From NCBI GenBank assembly GCA_002869925.2, contig NEWT02000029.1:74868-138867 (forward strand): a stretch of DNA of 64,000 nucleotides. The letters run 5' to 3'. Positions within the stretch are counted from its first letter, which is position 1. Every line of letters starts with the position of its first letter. Under the pieces are notes generated by a model that was given only the letters and a program-made list of their open reading frames with translations, was not told the origin of the DNA and made no database searches. A program made the position numbers and the translations under genes. Shown piece by piece: positions 35,697 through 44,180 of this stretch. Source of the stretch: Nitrospira sp. CG24A. Its GTDB lineage: Bacteria; Nitrospirota; Nitrospiria; Nitrospirales; Nitrospiraceae.

Positions 35697-35840
35697 TTAG
35701 GAAGTTTTCTCCTTGCAGCCTGCGTGATTGCAGGGACAGCGTCCCGACAGACTCGTATTCCTGCATGGATCGGAACAGAATTCTTTCCCTTTTTCCGCAG
35801 CGCAGCCGCAAGATGGATGCGCACATTTTTTCTCTGCCAT
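35697..35840 (-). CDS. Bacterial metallothionein (47 aa)
   Basis: A short gene with a perfect AGGAGG site eight bases before ATG 35840. The protein has eight cysteines and two histidines in metallothionein spacing: KKCAHPSCGCA, EFCSDPCR, and GRCPCNHAGC. This is the bacterial SmtA/BmtA-like pattern (CxxxxCxC ... FCSxxC ... CxCxHxxC), which binds zinc, cadmium or copper in a Cys/His cluster in the cytoplasm. It is surrounded by stress genes on the same strand (csbD, DUF2934, catalase). It is short enough to be missed by gene callers with length limits. Confidence 0.88.
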   Translation of the reverse strand: MAEKKCAHPSCGCAAEKGKEFCSDPCRNTSLSGRCPCNHAGCKEKTS

Positions 35841-35928
35841 GATGTTCCTCCTGGATGATCAGTGAAGTAGTGATGAGACTATCGTTCGAGCCAGAACGCG
35901 ATAACGGGTATTCCCATCGAAGAGAGGC

Positions 35929-36225
35929 TTACCAGACCTCGTCAAAACTTCTGCCTGAACGTCCTTGTTCCTTAATTCGCTGCTCCGCGTTGAACCAATC
36001 CTCCAGATCATGCCCATCCTTCCGCCCACGTTGCTCATACAGTGCATAGGCCAATTCTGCGACTGGTGTGTGATCCTCGCCAGATAGCGCGTGAGATGGA
36101 GCCGTAGACGCAGACACTTTCTCGTCTTGTTGTTTCTCTTTTCCCATTTGCAAAGAGAGGGTTGGGGGGGTATGTCTGGTATCGAATTGTTGTTTTTTCT
36201 CTAGATGTTTCTGTTGTCTTTCCAT
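35929..36225 (-). CDS. DUF2934-domain protein
   Basis: 98 residues from ATG 36225 with GAGGAGG upstream. The N-terminal half is charged and Gln/Lys-rich (ERQQKHLEKKQQF). The C-terminal half has the DUF2934 signature AELAYALYEQRGRKDGHDLEDWFNAEQ. This domain of about 35 residues is common in stress clusters of environmental bacteria; its function is unknown. Confidence 0.85.
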   Translation of the reverse strand: MERQQKHLEKKQQFDTRHTPPTLSLQMGKEKQQDEKVSASTAPSHALSGEDHTPVAELAYALYEQRGRKDGHDLEDWFNAEQRIKEQGRSGRSFDEVW

Positions 36226-36447
36226 CACATGTTCCTCCTCATGATGTGGTGATAGGACGCACTCCGTTCTCCTCGTCAACGACGCGCAGCAGAAGACGTC
36301 GCACGTTCGATCCGCAGCCCAAGGGATCAGGGACGATCGGCTCGTGCCCTGCGTCTCATAGAACCCGCGCACAAAGTGGCCCTGTCTCAGACTCGATGAG
36401 GGTGCGTTCAGATCATCCTTCCTCGCCCGCATCTCCCTGAATTGTGC

Positions 36448-36531
36448 TTATCGAAGGACACCGAAAAACCAGAGGATGACAAGCAATGTCACCGGAACTC
36501 CCAACAGCCAGAGAATGAAAGCTTTTCCCAT
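36448..36531 (-). CDS. 27-residue single-helix membrane peptide
   Basis: A short frame: MGKAFILWLLGVPVTLLVI then LWFFGVLR and stop. One membrane helix with positive ends, preceded by AAAGG at suitable spacing. Peptides of the form MGKAF-x-LW-LLGVP are repeatedly seen in stress clusters of environmental bacteria. A related stretch, LWLLGVPVIV, occurs at the C-terminus of the hemerythrin at 42138-42698. Role unknown. Confidence 0.65.
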   Translation of the reverse strand: MGKAFILWLLGVPVTLLVILWFFGVLR

Positions 36532-36748
36532 GGTATGAGCCTTTTCTTTTTATGAGGTCCGCCACCTCGATCATCTGCATTTGCCTGAAACCCTATGTCT
36601 TTCAGTGAGCTCGCAGCATTCTTTTGGTCGAACGACGGTTCGCTCTCGAATTTCCGCAAGCTCCCCTTCGTGCTGATTTGACGCCCTCATTGTTTCTCCT
36701 CGACCCGTGGTGCCTCACATGAGAGCTCCGGGTTGGGTCATTCATGCT
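36532..36748. other. Possible broken small gene upstream of the membrane peptide
   Basis: A minus-strand ATG at 36690 has a good GAGGAG site (MRASNQHEGELAEIRE, 39 codons), while an overlapping frame reads SEPSFDQKNAASSLKDIGFQ, which looks more natural. A frameshifted small gene is possible; not firm enough to call. Confidence 0.25.
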
Positions 36749-38932
36749 TCAGGCCGGCTGAGACTTCAATTCTCGCGCCCAATGGCGATGGTGGGCCATT
36801 GCGTTGATGAACTTGGAGGCCACGCCGCGGGTATCATTCTCCTTACCGATGATGAGACCCTCATCCCCGGTGTTCTGAACACCTTCGTGCCCGGACCCGC
36901 CTGCGAGATCTCGCCCGAGACATGCCATGCGCACAAACCGGCCCCCCGCGCCGGTGGCTGCGATGGTCTTGCAATGTTTGTAGGCCTCCTTCACAAATTC
37001 TACGGCGTCGTCCTCTTGTTGGAGAGCCTGGATGCTCTTGTCCCCACCTGGGATATAAATGGCATCGAAGAGGACTGAACTGGAGGTGAGAAAACTGAAA
37101 TCGATGTGAATGTCGGCTCCCTTGGCACTGGTCAACATCCCAAGACGAGGGGCCACGATCTTTGCCTGAGCGCCGGCTGCGATCAACGCTTTCTTCACCC
37201 CGTTGAGGTCTGCGTCATCGACTCCATCGCCGGCGAGGATCGCGACCTTGCGCGTCTTGATCCCGCCTTTCACGGAATTGGCCATCGACAACGCGGGTGA
37301 GCGGTTCGCTGAGCTCTTGTTGGGTTTAGGCTGATACTTTAAGGGGTTCCCGTCTGCCGGCACGCTCTCGTTCAACTGCGTAGGGGACTTTGTGGGAACG
37401 TTCAGTCCCAGTCCTTGTGCCACGCGTTTGGCCAGAGAGGGATCGACCTGCGCGAGCATGCCGATCATGCGCTCCCGGATGGCGGGGACTTCCAACTTGC
37501 CGAGCTCAAATCGAAAGGCTTTCACAATATGGGCTTGTTCCGGTTCGGATTGGCTGTGCCAGAACAGCGAGGCTTGGCTGAAATGATCGAAGAAACTCCG
37601 ACTTCGCTGTCTTACTTTTGTCCCTGACATCTTTTCCGCGTAGCTGACAAAACCGCCCAGGTTGGCCTTTGCCTGCATGGGGCAGCCTCCGCCAAGTGAG
37701 TTCGGCTGGTAGCTGGTTCGCCCGTCGTTGATGGTCTGCCGCATATGTCCGTCGCGGTGGTTGTTGTGAACAGGCGCGACCGGACGGTTGATTGGAATCT
37801 CATGGAAGTTTGGACCACCTAATCGGATCAGTTGTGTATCCGTGTACGAGAAGAGACGCCCCTGTAGGAGTGGATCGTTGGAGAAATCAATCCCGGACAC
37901 GAGATGGCCCGGGTGAAACGCGACTTGCTCTGTTTCCGAGAAAAAGTTGTCCGGGTTCCGGTTGAGAATCATTTTGCCGATGCGCTGCACAGGGACCAAT
38001 TCTTCAGGGATAAGTTTTGTGGGGTCCAGCAGATCGAAGCCGAATTTCTGTTCGTCCTTTTCCTCGACGACTTGTATCCCAAATTCCCATTCGGGATAGG
38101 CGCCATGTTCGATCGCGTCCCACAGGTCGCGCCGGTGAAAGTCCGGATCTTTCCCCGATATCTTCTGCGCCTCATCCCAGACGACCGAATGGAGACCGAG
38201 CAGTGGCTTCCAATGAAACTTCACGAAGCGGGCCTGCCCCTTGTCGTTGATCAACCGGAAGGTGTGAACGCCGAAGCCTTCCATCATGCGGTAACTCCTC
38301 GGGAGCGCGCGATCCGACATCACCCACATGATCATATGCATGGATTCTGGCATCAAGGAGATGAAGTCCCAGAAGGTATCGTGGGCAGCAGCCGCCTGCG
38401 GCATCTCATGATGTGGCTCGGGCTTCACCGCGTGCACGAGATCAGGAAATTTGAGCGCATCTTGGATAAAGAACACAGGTACATTGTTGCCGACCAGATC
38501 GTAATTTCCTGCTTGTGTATAGAACTTCACCGCGAAACCTCGGGCGTCGCGGGCAAGATCGGATGAGCCCCGCGAGCCGACGACCGTCGAAAACCTCACA
38601 AAGACGGGCGTCTTGATCGACGGATCCTGGAGAAATACGGCCTTGGTCAGTGGAGCCAACGATTTGTACACTTGGAAATACCCATGGGCGGCTGAACCGC
38701 GCGCATGCACGACACGCTCAGGAATCCGTTCATGGTCGAAGTGAGTCATCTTCTCGCGAAGATGAAAATCTTCCAGAAGCGATGGTCCACGCTCGCCAGC
38801 TTTCAGCGAGTTCTGATCGTCGTTGATCCGTAGACCCTGATTCGTCGTGAGGTACTGCCCATCGCCGGTCTTACGAAATGCGCTCAGGTCAGTGTTTTTC
38901 GTACTCTGTGCTTCTTGTTGCTTCTTCGCCAT
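36749..38932 (-). CDS. katE: Large-subunit heme catalase (HPII type)
   Basis: 727 residues; breaks down hydrogen peroxide in the cytoplasm. The core has the distal His in ERVVHARGSAAHG, Asn in NNVPVFFIQDALKFPD, and the proximal heme-ligand Tyr in LFSYTDTQLIRLG. The extra C-terminal flavodoxin-like/DJ-1-type domain (KVAILAGDGVDDADLNGVKKAL, IYIPGGDKSIQAL) marks the large clade-2 catalases. Start ATG 38932. A truncated oxidoreductase remnant lies just upstream. Confidence 0.96.
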   Translation of the reverse strand: MAKKQQEAQSTKNTDLSAFRKTGDGQYLTTNQGLRINDDQNSLKAGERGPSLLEDFHLREKMTHFDHERIPERVVHARGSAAHGYFQVYKSLAPLTKAVFLQDPSIKTPVFVRFSTVVGSRGSSDLARDARGFAVKFYTQAGNYDLVGNNVPVFFIQDALKFPDLVHAVKPEPHHEMPQAAAAHDTFWDFISLMPESMHMIMWVMSDRALPRSYRMMEGFGVHTFRLINDKGQARFVKFHWKPLLGLHSVVWDEAQKISGKDPDFHRRDLWDAIEHGAYPEWEFGIQVVEEKDEQKFGFDLLDPTKLIPEELVPVQRIGKMILNRNPDNFFSETEQVAFHPGHLVSGIDFSNDPLLQGRLFSYTDTQLIRLGGPNFHEIPINRPVAPVHNNHRDGHMRQTINDGRTSYQPNSLGGGCPMQAKANLGGFVSYAEKMSGTKVRQRSRSFFDHFSQASLFWHSQSEPEQAHIVKAFRFELGKLEVPAIRERMIGMLAQVDPSLAKRVAQGLGLNVPTKSPTQLNESVPADGNPLKYQPKPNKSSANRSPALSMANSVKGGIKTRKVAILAGDGVDDADLNGVKKALIAAGAQAKIVAPRLGMLTSAKGADIHIDFSFLTSSSVLFDAIYIPGGDKSIQALQQEDDAVEFVKEAYKHCKTIAATGAGGRFVRMACLGRDLAGGSGHEGVQNTGDEGLIIGKENDTRGVASKFINAMAHHRHWARELKSQPA

Positions 38933-39022
38933 ACATCAAATCCTTTCCGGGAAATCCGTTTCCCCTCCGGTCGGAGGAGTATGCCATGCACTCCACTGAC
39001 AATTGGCCGTGTCCTGAGTGGG

Positions 39023-39118
39023 TCAGGATCGTGTTCCCCTGCTCCGACCTGGATACAGGGCCGCAGACAACCCAGCCAAACCTCCGCCGATGATGAGGAC
39101 TTCTAGTAATCCTGTCAT
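39023..39118 (-). pseudogene. N-terminal remnant of a FAD/NAD(P)-dependent oxidoreductase
   Basis: ATG 39118 starts MTGLLEVLIIGGGLAGLSAA, the dinucleotide-binding GxGxxG/A fold of thioredoxin-reductase-like or amine-oxidase-like flavoproteins. After LYPGRSRG it hits a stop at residue 32 and no continuation is seen in any frame towards the catalase. This is a deleted gene, cut off after the first beta-alpha-beta unit. Confidence 0.6.
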
Positions 39119-39135
39119 GCGAACGATCCGATCTT

Positions 39136-40038
39136 TCAATTCGTGGCGCCGGCCAATTTGACCTCGGGCTTCGTTTGTATGTGCGGCGATGACGCCACCC
39201 GGGAACCACGAGACTCTGCATACACAGCCGTGAACTCGGCTCCGAACAGAAATATCTGCGACGCATAGTAGAACCACATCAACATGACCACGAGGGACCC
39301 AGCCGCCCCGTAGGCGATGCCGACATCGCTCTTGCTCAGATAAAAGCCGATTAAGAACTTGCCGATCGTGAAGAGCAGCGACGTGATGATCGCGCCGATC
39401 CACACATCGCTCCACTGAATGGATGCGTCAGGGAGCAATTTGTAGATCATGGCAAATAAGAGTGTGACGATGGCAAATGACACGAAGAAATTGATGAGTT
39501 GCAGGAGCAATCCTGGGACCGGAAGAAACTGTTCCAGGGTCGTGCCCATTGCCGATAACACAGCGCTGATGACCAAGGAGATCAACAGCAGAAATCCGGT
39601 TCCGAGAACCGCCAGGAGTGAAATGAATCGGTTTTTGAGAGCTTGCCACATGCCCGCCCCCGGCTTTTCCTCGACCCCCCAAATCGTGTTCAGCGCTTCC
39701 TGAAGTTGAGCAAATACACCGGTTGCACCGAGCAGCAGCAGAACAAGTGCGAGGGCCGTGGCGATGATGCCGGCGGCGGGCTTACGGGCTTCTTCGATCA
39801 TGGTTTGAATCGCTTTCGCGCTCTCCTCGCCGACGAGGCCTTGAATCTCCCCGATAATCTGGCCTTCCGCCGCATCCTGTCCGAACACTGACCCGGCAAT
39901 AGCAATGACGATAAGGAGCAACGGCGCCAGAGAAAAGATCGCATAAAATGCCAAGGCGGCTCCGAGTCCTTGGGCATGATCTGCAGTCCATTTCGTGTAG
40001 GTAGCGCTCAGCAGTTTCCAGATGACGTTCAGGCCCAT
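39136..40038 (-). CDS. YihY/BrkB-family membrane protein
   Basis: 300 residues with about six membrane helices: LGAALAFYAIFSLAPLLLIVIAIAG, AAGIIATALALVLLLLGATG, FISLLAVLGTGFLLLISLVI, LLQLINFFVSFAIVTLLFAM, and a last helix in AAGSLVVMLMWFYYASQIFLFGAEF. The FYxIFSLAPLL and YYASQIFLFGAEFT motifs are those of the YihY/virulence factor BrkB (formerly 'RNase BN') family. ATG 40038 has GGAGGAGG-like spacing and is preferred over 40059. Role unknown. Confidence 0.93.
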   Translation of the reverse strand: MGLNVIWKLLSATYTKWTADHAQGLGAALAFYAIFSLAPLLLIVIAIAGSVFGQDAAEGQIIGEIQGLVGEESAKAIQTMIEEARKPAAGIIATALALVLLLLGATGVFAQLQEALNTIWGVEEKPGAGMWQALKNRFISLLAVLGTGFLLLISLVISAVLSAMGTTLEQFLPVPGLLLQLINFFVSFAIVTLLFAMIYKLLPDASIQWSDVWIGAIITSLLFTIGKFLIGFYLSKSDVGIAYGAAGSLVVMLMWFYYASQIFLFGAEFTAVYAESRGSRVASSPHIQTKPEVKLAGATN

Positions 40039-40125
40039 GCCTCCTCCAGACTCCGACAACCTAGAGATGCCCAGCGCATGCTTGATCTCTCGGCATCCCC
40101 GTTACACATAGACCGACAATGTGCC

Positions 40126-40605
40126 TTACTTCTTCTTGGAGGTCTTCTTTGCCGTTAACTGCTCCTTCCGCTTCACGACTTGGGAACTGAGTGCCTCCCA
40201 ATCGATCTCGCAGTCTTCGGTCTTCGAAAACATTTCCGTCTCTTCTTCCTTGATGTGATGTCGAACGTTCTCGGCCAGCACGGTAAACTTGGCATCGTAG
40301 CGTTCGTCGCTGGGCTTCATCTTCTTGAGTTCCCCGAGCAGCCCGTGCACGACATGATGCTCCTCAAGCGCCTCATCCATCAGGTCATCGTCATCGATTT
40401 CCGCGCGAATGGCCGGATAGATGAGTTCTTCTTCCAACTTGCTATGCACCTCCAGTTCCATCAACGCCGTCTCGACGATCTGCTATTTTGCTTTGGTATC
40501 TTTGGCCTGCTCGAATTCTTCGAAGAGACTCTTCACTTTCTTGTGGTCCTCCCGAAGCATATCCGTCACCGATGACGCGCCGGCTTCCTGAGATTTGGTG
40601 AACAT
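40126..40605 (-). pseudogene. Hemerythrin HHE protein with an in-frame TAG stop
   Basis: From ATG 40605 (GGGAGGAGC upstream) the frame reads MFTKSQEAG, VTDMLREDHKKVKSLFEEFEQ, reaches DTKAK and a TAG at 40483-40485, then continues in the same frame with QIVETALMELEVHSKLEEEL, HHVVHGLLGELKK and VRHHIKEEETEMF. The intact paralogue at 42138-42698 aligns straight through the stop (KKREIVREALAVLEVH). A single base change from CAG or AAG would explain it. The histidines for a di-iron site are split between both halves. Either a recent pseudogene or a sequencing error. Confidence 0.8.
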
Positions 40606-41001
40606 GAGCGCTCCTCCCATTGATGAATACATGAAATCGGGCACTCGACGATTACGAATGGAAACGATTGCAACGCCCATCCCGTATGACGCGCCGCCAC
40701 ATCTTTCCAATAGCGTCTTCGTCGCTATTGATTCTCTCACCGTTCTGATTATGCCGTGGCCGAGGAAGGTATAAGACTGGGTTGTACCCTAGTCCGCAGT
40801 ACTCATAACGGTTCGTAGAGAAATCGCTGAGCGTGTCGCGAGACCGACTGGGGGGCCGTGAGAAATCGAACTCGTGGATGAAGAGTCCTAGGGCGAGCAC
40901 CAGCGGAGGGCTCGTCGTGGCAGCGGCTAGGCGATTGCTGCGGTGATGACGCTGCCGGGCAGACGTCGAATTCAGCAAGCGCCACGGTAGAGAGCCGAAA
41001 T
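40606..41001. other. Gap with one operator
   Basis: No gene supported; minus-strand frames here lack recognisable content. Holds the ACTAGG-type site at 40776-40793. Confidence 0.4.
40776..40793 (-). promoter_or_regulatory. ACTAGG-N6-CCTAGT palindrome, site 10
   Basis: In gene direction ACTAGG-GTACAA-CCCAGT followed closely by TTATACC, a possible -10, 171 bases before the interrupted hemerythrin gene. Confidence 0.65.
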
Positions 41002-41652
41002 TTATCGGCGCGTTGAGTCGTGCTCGGGCCGAGGGGTCTGTTCTCGGCGGTTGCCTGCGATTATCTGCACGAGGGCCGGTACGGCTTGACGGAGCATCTC
41101 GTGGAGGAGACCACGTCCGAATCGGACGAAGCCGCTCCGTACGACACCGAGTTCGTCTTGGAGGACTCGTTCCAGCTCAGCCCACAATGTGAGTCGATCG
41201 GACCGGCCCTGTTCCTCACTCGCATGGTCCGATTCGCGAGGAGGGTGGAAGGGATATACTCCGGACTCTTGCCGTTTGGACGAGGGTGAGCCGCTCGTAG
41301 GCATCACTGCCGCACCCTTTGCGCCGCGGGGATAATGGGGATCCACTCCATCGATCCTCCAGCCACGACGGTAGAGGGCGCCGATCGCATAGCCGAGGAC
41401 CAAGGTCCCGCCTACGAACACCCATGGGTGGCGTGCGACATGGACGCGTGGATCAAAGGCTTCCTTGGTCGCCTTCAACGTTTCATGCACAGATGAGGTC
41501 GTTTTGTCCGCAACTTGAGTCATTGTAGTCCTCGCATGTTGCATCGTGGATCCCACATGTTGCTCAATGGCTCCCAGTTTTTCGGCAATTGCGATTCTGG
41601 TCTGGACGATATCTTTGATGTCTTGGGCAATGCGATCCGCGCCTTTGTCCAT
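41002..41652 (-). CDS. Membrane-anchored stress protein, DUF3618/ElaB-like
   Basis: 216 residues. A helical N-terminal third (IAQDIKDIVQTRIAIAEKLGAIEQHV) leads to HPWVFVGGTLVLGYAIGALYRRG, one glycine-rich membrane helix of the ElaB/YqjD/DUF3618 type, then a basic disordered region and an amphipathic C-terminus (ELERVLQDELGVVRSGFVRFG). The AAAGGG site before ATG 41652 is good. Neighbours 41749-42093 and 44181-44597 are related membrane stress proteins. Family by eye only. Confidence 0.65.
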   Translation of the reverse strand: MDKGADRIAQDIKDIVQTRIAIAEKLGAIEQHVGSTMQHARTTMTQVADKTTSSVHETLKATKEAFDPRVHVARHPWVFVGGTLVLGYAIGALYRRGWRIDGVDPHYPRGAKGAAVMPTSGSPSSKRQESGVYPFHPPRESDHASEEQGRSDRLTLWAELERVLQDELGVVRSGFVRFGRGLLHEMLRQAVPALVQIIAGNRREQTPRPEHDSTRR

Positions 41653-41748
41653 GATTTCCCTTTCTATCTTAGTCCCAAAACTTTAAGTCAATGAGGGGGT
41701 CATCCTTTCGCCGCCAGATCCCACAGTATATTTCGGGAGAACTTGGCG

Positions 41749-42093
41749 TCACCGCTGCCGAGATCGTGAGAGCAGGTACCCCACTGAGACCCCGAGCACC
41801 ATAACTTGAAGTGGATGGCGACGGATAAGCGTCGCCACGTCCTCGACCACACCCACCATTCCACGGTTACTGAGATAGGCGGTTGAGGTGTCGAGGCCGT
41901 CCGCAACCAGTCCTATCGCAGCACAAGCGCTATTCTGGGTTCGTCGCAGGGTATCCTGTATCGTGTGCGCCGCCGAGTCCACGGTCGGACTGATCGACCC
42001 GGCCAATTCTTCGGCCTGTTCGGTTACCCTCTCCCCCGCTTGTCGTACAGAGGCTCCACTTGATTTCATTTCGAATTCTTTTATGGGCGCCAT
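41749..42093 (-). CDS. ElaB/YqjD-like (DUF883-type) membrane-anchored protein
   Basis: 114 residues from ATG 42093 with AAAAGGAGG upstream. An amphipathic helix region (VRQAGERVTEQAEELAGSI, SAAHTIQDTLRR) ends in a C-terminal anchor RRHPLQVMVLGVSVGYLLSR. E. coli ElaB/YqjD relatives are stress-induced tail-anchored proteins that can bind ribosomes; whether this one does is unknown. The frame up to 42372 is an overlap with the hemerythrin gene and rejected. Confidence 0.75.
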   Translation of the reverse strand: MAPIKEFEMKSSGASVRQAGERVTEQAEELAGSISPTVDSAAHTIQDTLRRTQNSACAAIGLVADGLDTSTAYLSNRGMVGVVEDVATLIRRHPLQVMVLGVSVGYLLSRSRQR

Positions 42094-42137
42094 CTGGCCT
42101 CCTTTTCCCAACCACGGTGCGAACTCTGTCTCTCGCG

Positions 42138-42698
42138 TCAGCCTCCTGATCGGCCTGAAAGAACCGCACGCGTAGCACAAACTGTCTCGCGCGCGTTGAC
42201 AATCACGGGCACCCCAAGCAGCCATAACGGTTTTTGCTCCAAGCTTTGACGTCGCTGTGCCACGTGTGTCGCCAGTCGCTCCCAATCCAGGTCGGTCCGT
42301 TCTGCGAGGAGCAACATCTTCCCCTCCTCCTCGTTGATATGGTGTGTGACCTGCTCCTTTAGGGCCGTACACATGGGCTCGTATCGCGTATCTTCGGGAT
42401 CCATGTTCTTGAGCGTGTTGATCAGCGCGTGAACGACATGGAGTGTCTCGCGAGCCTCGTCCATCAGATCCAGGCCCTGCTCGTGAACATGTTCCCGCCA
42501 GGTAGGGTATATGAGTTCCTCCTTGAGCCTGGTATGGACTTCCAGGACTGCGAGAGCTTCCCTCACGATTTCCCGTTTCTTTGTCATCGTCGTGTTGTCA
42601 AACTGTTCAAACAGCTGTCTAAGATTACGATGGTCTTCACGGAGCATCAACGTGATAAAGGTCGCTCTGGCCTCGATCGGCTGTGTGTGATTAGCCAT
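42138..42698 (-). CDS. Hemerythrin HHE-domain protein
   Basis: 186 residues from ATG 42698 with TAAGGAGG upstream. A four-helix HHE domain: FITLMLREDHRNLRQLFEQF, LEVHTRLKEELIYPTWREHV, TLHVVHALINTLKN, VTHHINEEEGKML; histidines and glutamates fit a di-iron site that can bind O2 or NO. The last 35 residues (KPLWLLGVPVIVNARETVC...) are unusual for the family and resemble the 27-residue membrane peptide at 36448, so a small neighbouring gene may have been fused to its end. Paralogue of the stop-interrupted gene at 40126. Confidence 0.9.
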   Translation of the reverse strand: MANHTQPIEARATFITLMLREDHRNLRQLFEQFDNTTMTKKREIVREALAVLEVHTRLKEELIYPTWREHVHEQGLDLMDEARETLHVVHALINTLKNMDPEDTRYEPMCTALKEQVTHHINEEEGKMLLLAERTDLDWERLATHVAQRRQSLEQKPLWLLGVPVIVNARETVCATRAVLSGRSGG

Positions 42699-42854
42699 AG
42701 TTCCTCCTTAAGTTTGGTTCGTAGTTCACAGGCCTCGCCTCACGTCCAACAGCGCGCGGAGCTCCTTTCCGATTGTTTCCGTCCGACGGTCTCCAATGCG
42801 TAGCCGCGTCCGCATCATTACCACGGATGATCACATGGGGACGACCGATCCGGC

Positions 42855-42872
42855 ACTCGGAGTTCCCCTAGT
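42855..42872 (-). promoter_or_regulatory. ACTAGG-N6-CCTAGT palindrome, site 11
   Basis: In gene direction ACTAGG-GGAACT-CCGAGT, 157 bases before the hemerythrin start at 42698. Confidence 0.65.
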
Positions 42873-42968
42873 TCTCGGGACCGTACTCGTAAGTAAGAAA
42901 CCTGTCCGGCATAGATCGTTCTACTGCGGCGATCTGGGGGGGACAGGCCCCTAGATGATCACACCGCA

Positions 42969-44099
42969 TCACACTGTCTTGTCAGCCAAATTATGAGCGG
43001 GGCGCAGATCTTCGCGAGGATCGCTCGTGACGCCAATGATCATGCCGCTGCCTTCTTGCTGGTATTCTTCCTGGTAGATCACAAACGTGACGAGGACGAC
43101 GGCGAGGAGAACGGGACCGAGAAATAGACCGAGAAATCCGAAGTAGGCGAGCCCCCCCAACGAGGCTAAGAAAAGGGGAAGCATCGGGAGTCGTGCTTCC
43201 CCGCCGACGAGAAGGGGCTGCAGGCCCACCAGGCCGACGCCGACCCCGATGAGAAGGACACCTTTGGCTACCGCCCCGCTGAACAATAAGTATAATGCGA
43301 CCGGTGCCCACACTATGGCTGAACCGCCGACGGGAAGCAGCGTAAGCAGTCCAGACAACGCACCGAGAAACACTGAAAAGGGCACGCCCAATAGATAGTA
43401 TGTCACCCCGGTCGTCGCACCCTGGGCGACGGCACTCAACAACGTGCCCCTCACGACAGCCTTCATGGTCGTATTGAGACGTTCAAAGATCTTTGCCTTG
43501 TGCTCCTCTTCGAGGGGAATCGCCCGTAAGATTGTGTCACACATATGAGGTCCGTCGCGGTACACGAAGAACAAGGTGAAGAGCATAATGAGAAAGTCTG
43601 TCGCGAGGAGTAACGCATTTCTGGCAAAATCCACCCCTTGCGAAAGCAGAAAGGCACTGACGGATTTCCCGCCTTCGAGGAGGGAGTTCTCGACCTGCCC
43701 GCTGCCGCTCACAATGAGACGGCCTACCAACTCCTGGCTCAGCCCTCCCACCCCGGGTACCTTGGCAATCACAACGCCAATGTCTTTCAGATGTCCTTCC
43801 TTCAGCCACTCTGCAGCTTGAGCATACGCTTCCGCTCCTTGCTGGCCGGCGAGAATCATACCGTACAACGCAGGAACCACCGCTGTGATGAGCACTCCCC
43901 CAGTCATGATTCCGGCGGCAACATTTCCGCGATGTCCCACGAGTGCCAATAACCGTATGTACAGAGGGTATGTCGTGGTCGCAAGGATCACAGCCCAGAG
44001 AATTGGCGAGAAGAACGGACGGAGAATCAGTCCCAGTTCCCACAGGAGCAGAAGAAACACCAGCAGAAAGGCTACTGTAAATAGTTGTCGTTTAGACAT
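42969..44099 (-). CDS. AI-2E/PerM-family membrane transporter-like protein
   Basis: 376 residues with about eight membrane helices. The N-terminus has FLLLLWELGLILRPFFSPILWA; the conserved family region is GVPFSVFLGALSGLLTLLPVGGSAIVWAP and the C-terminus has ASLGGLAYFGFLGLFLGPVLLAV. This matches the UPF0118/AI-2E transporter (PerM) family. The AI-2 name is historic; some members export ions such as Na+ or are of unknown substrate. It lies between envelope stress genes on the same strand. Confidence 0.93.
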   Translation of the reverse strand: MSKRQLFTVAFLLVFLLLLWELGLILRPFFSPILWAVILATTTYPLYIRLLALVGHRGNVAAGIMTGGVLITAVVPALYGMILAGQQGAEAYAQAAEWLKEGHLKDIGVVIAKVPGVGGLSQELVGRLIVSGSGQVENSLLEGGKSVSAFLLSQGVDFARNALLLATDFLIMLFTLFFVYRDGPHMCDTILRAIPLEEEHKAKIFERLNTTMKAVVRGTLLSAVAQGATTGVTYYLLGVPFSVFLGALSGLLTLLPVGGSAIVWAPVALYLLFSGAVAKGVLLIGVGVGLVGLQPLLVGGEARLPMLPLFLASLGGLAYFGFLGLFLGPVLLAVVLVTFVIYQEEYQQEGSGMIIGVTSDPREDLRPAHNLADKTV

Positions 44100-44180
44100 C
44101 GGCTCAAAACCGGTAAGACGGTCGCAAGGAGACTATCTGTTTACTCAGATCCGGTAGGGCGGCAGACCCGAGCGCGGTAT

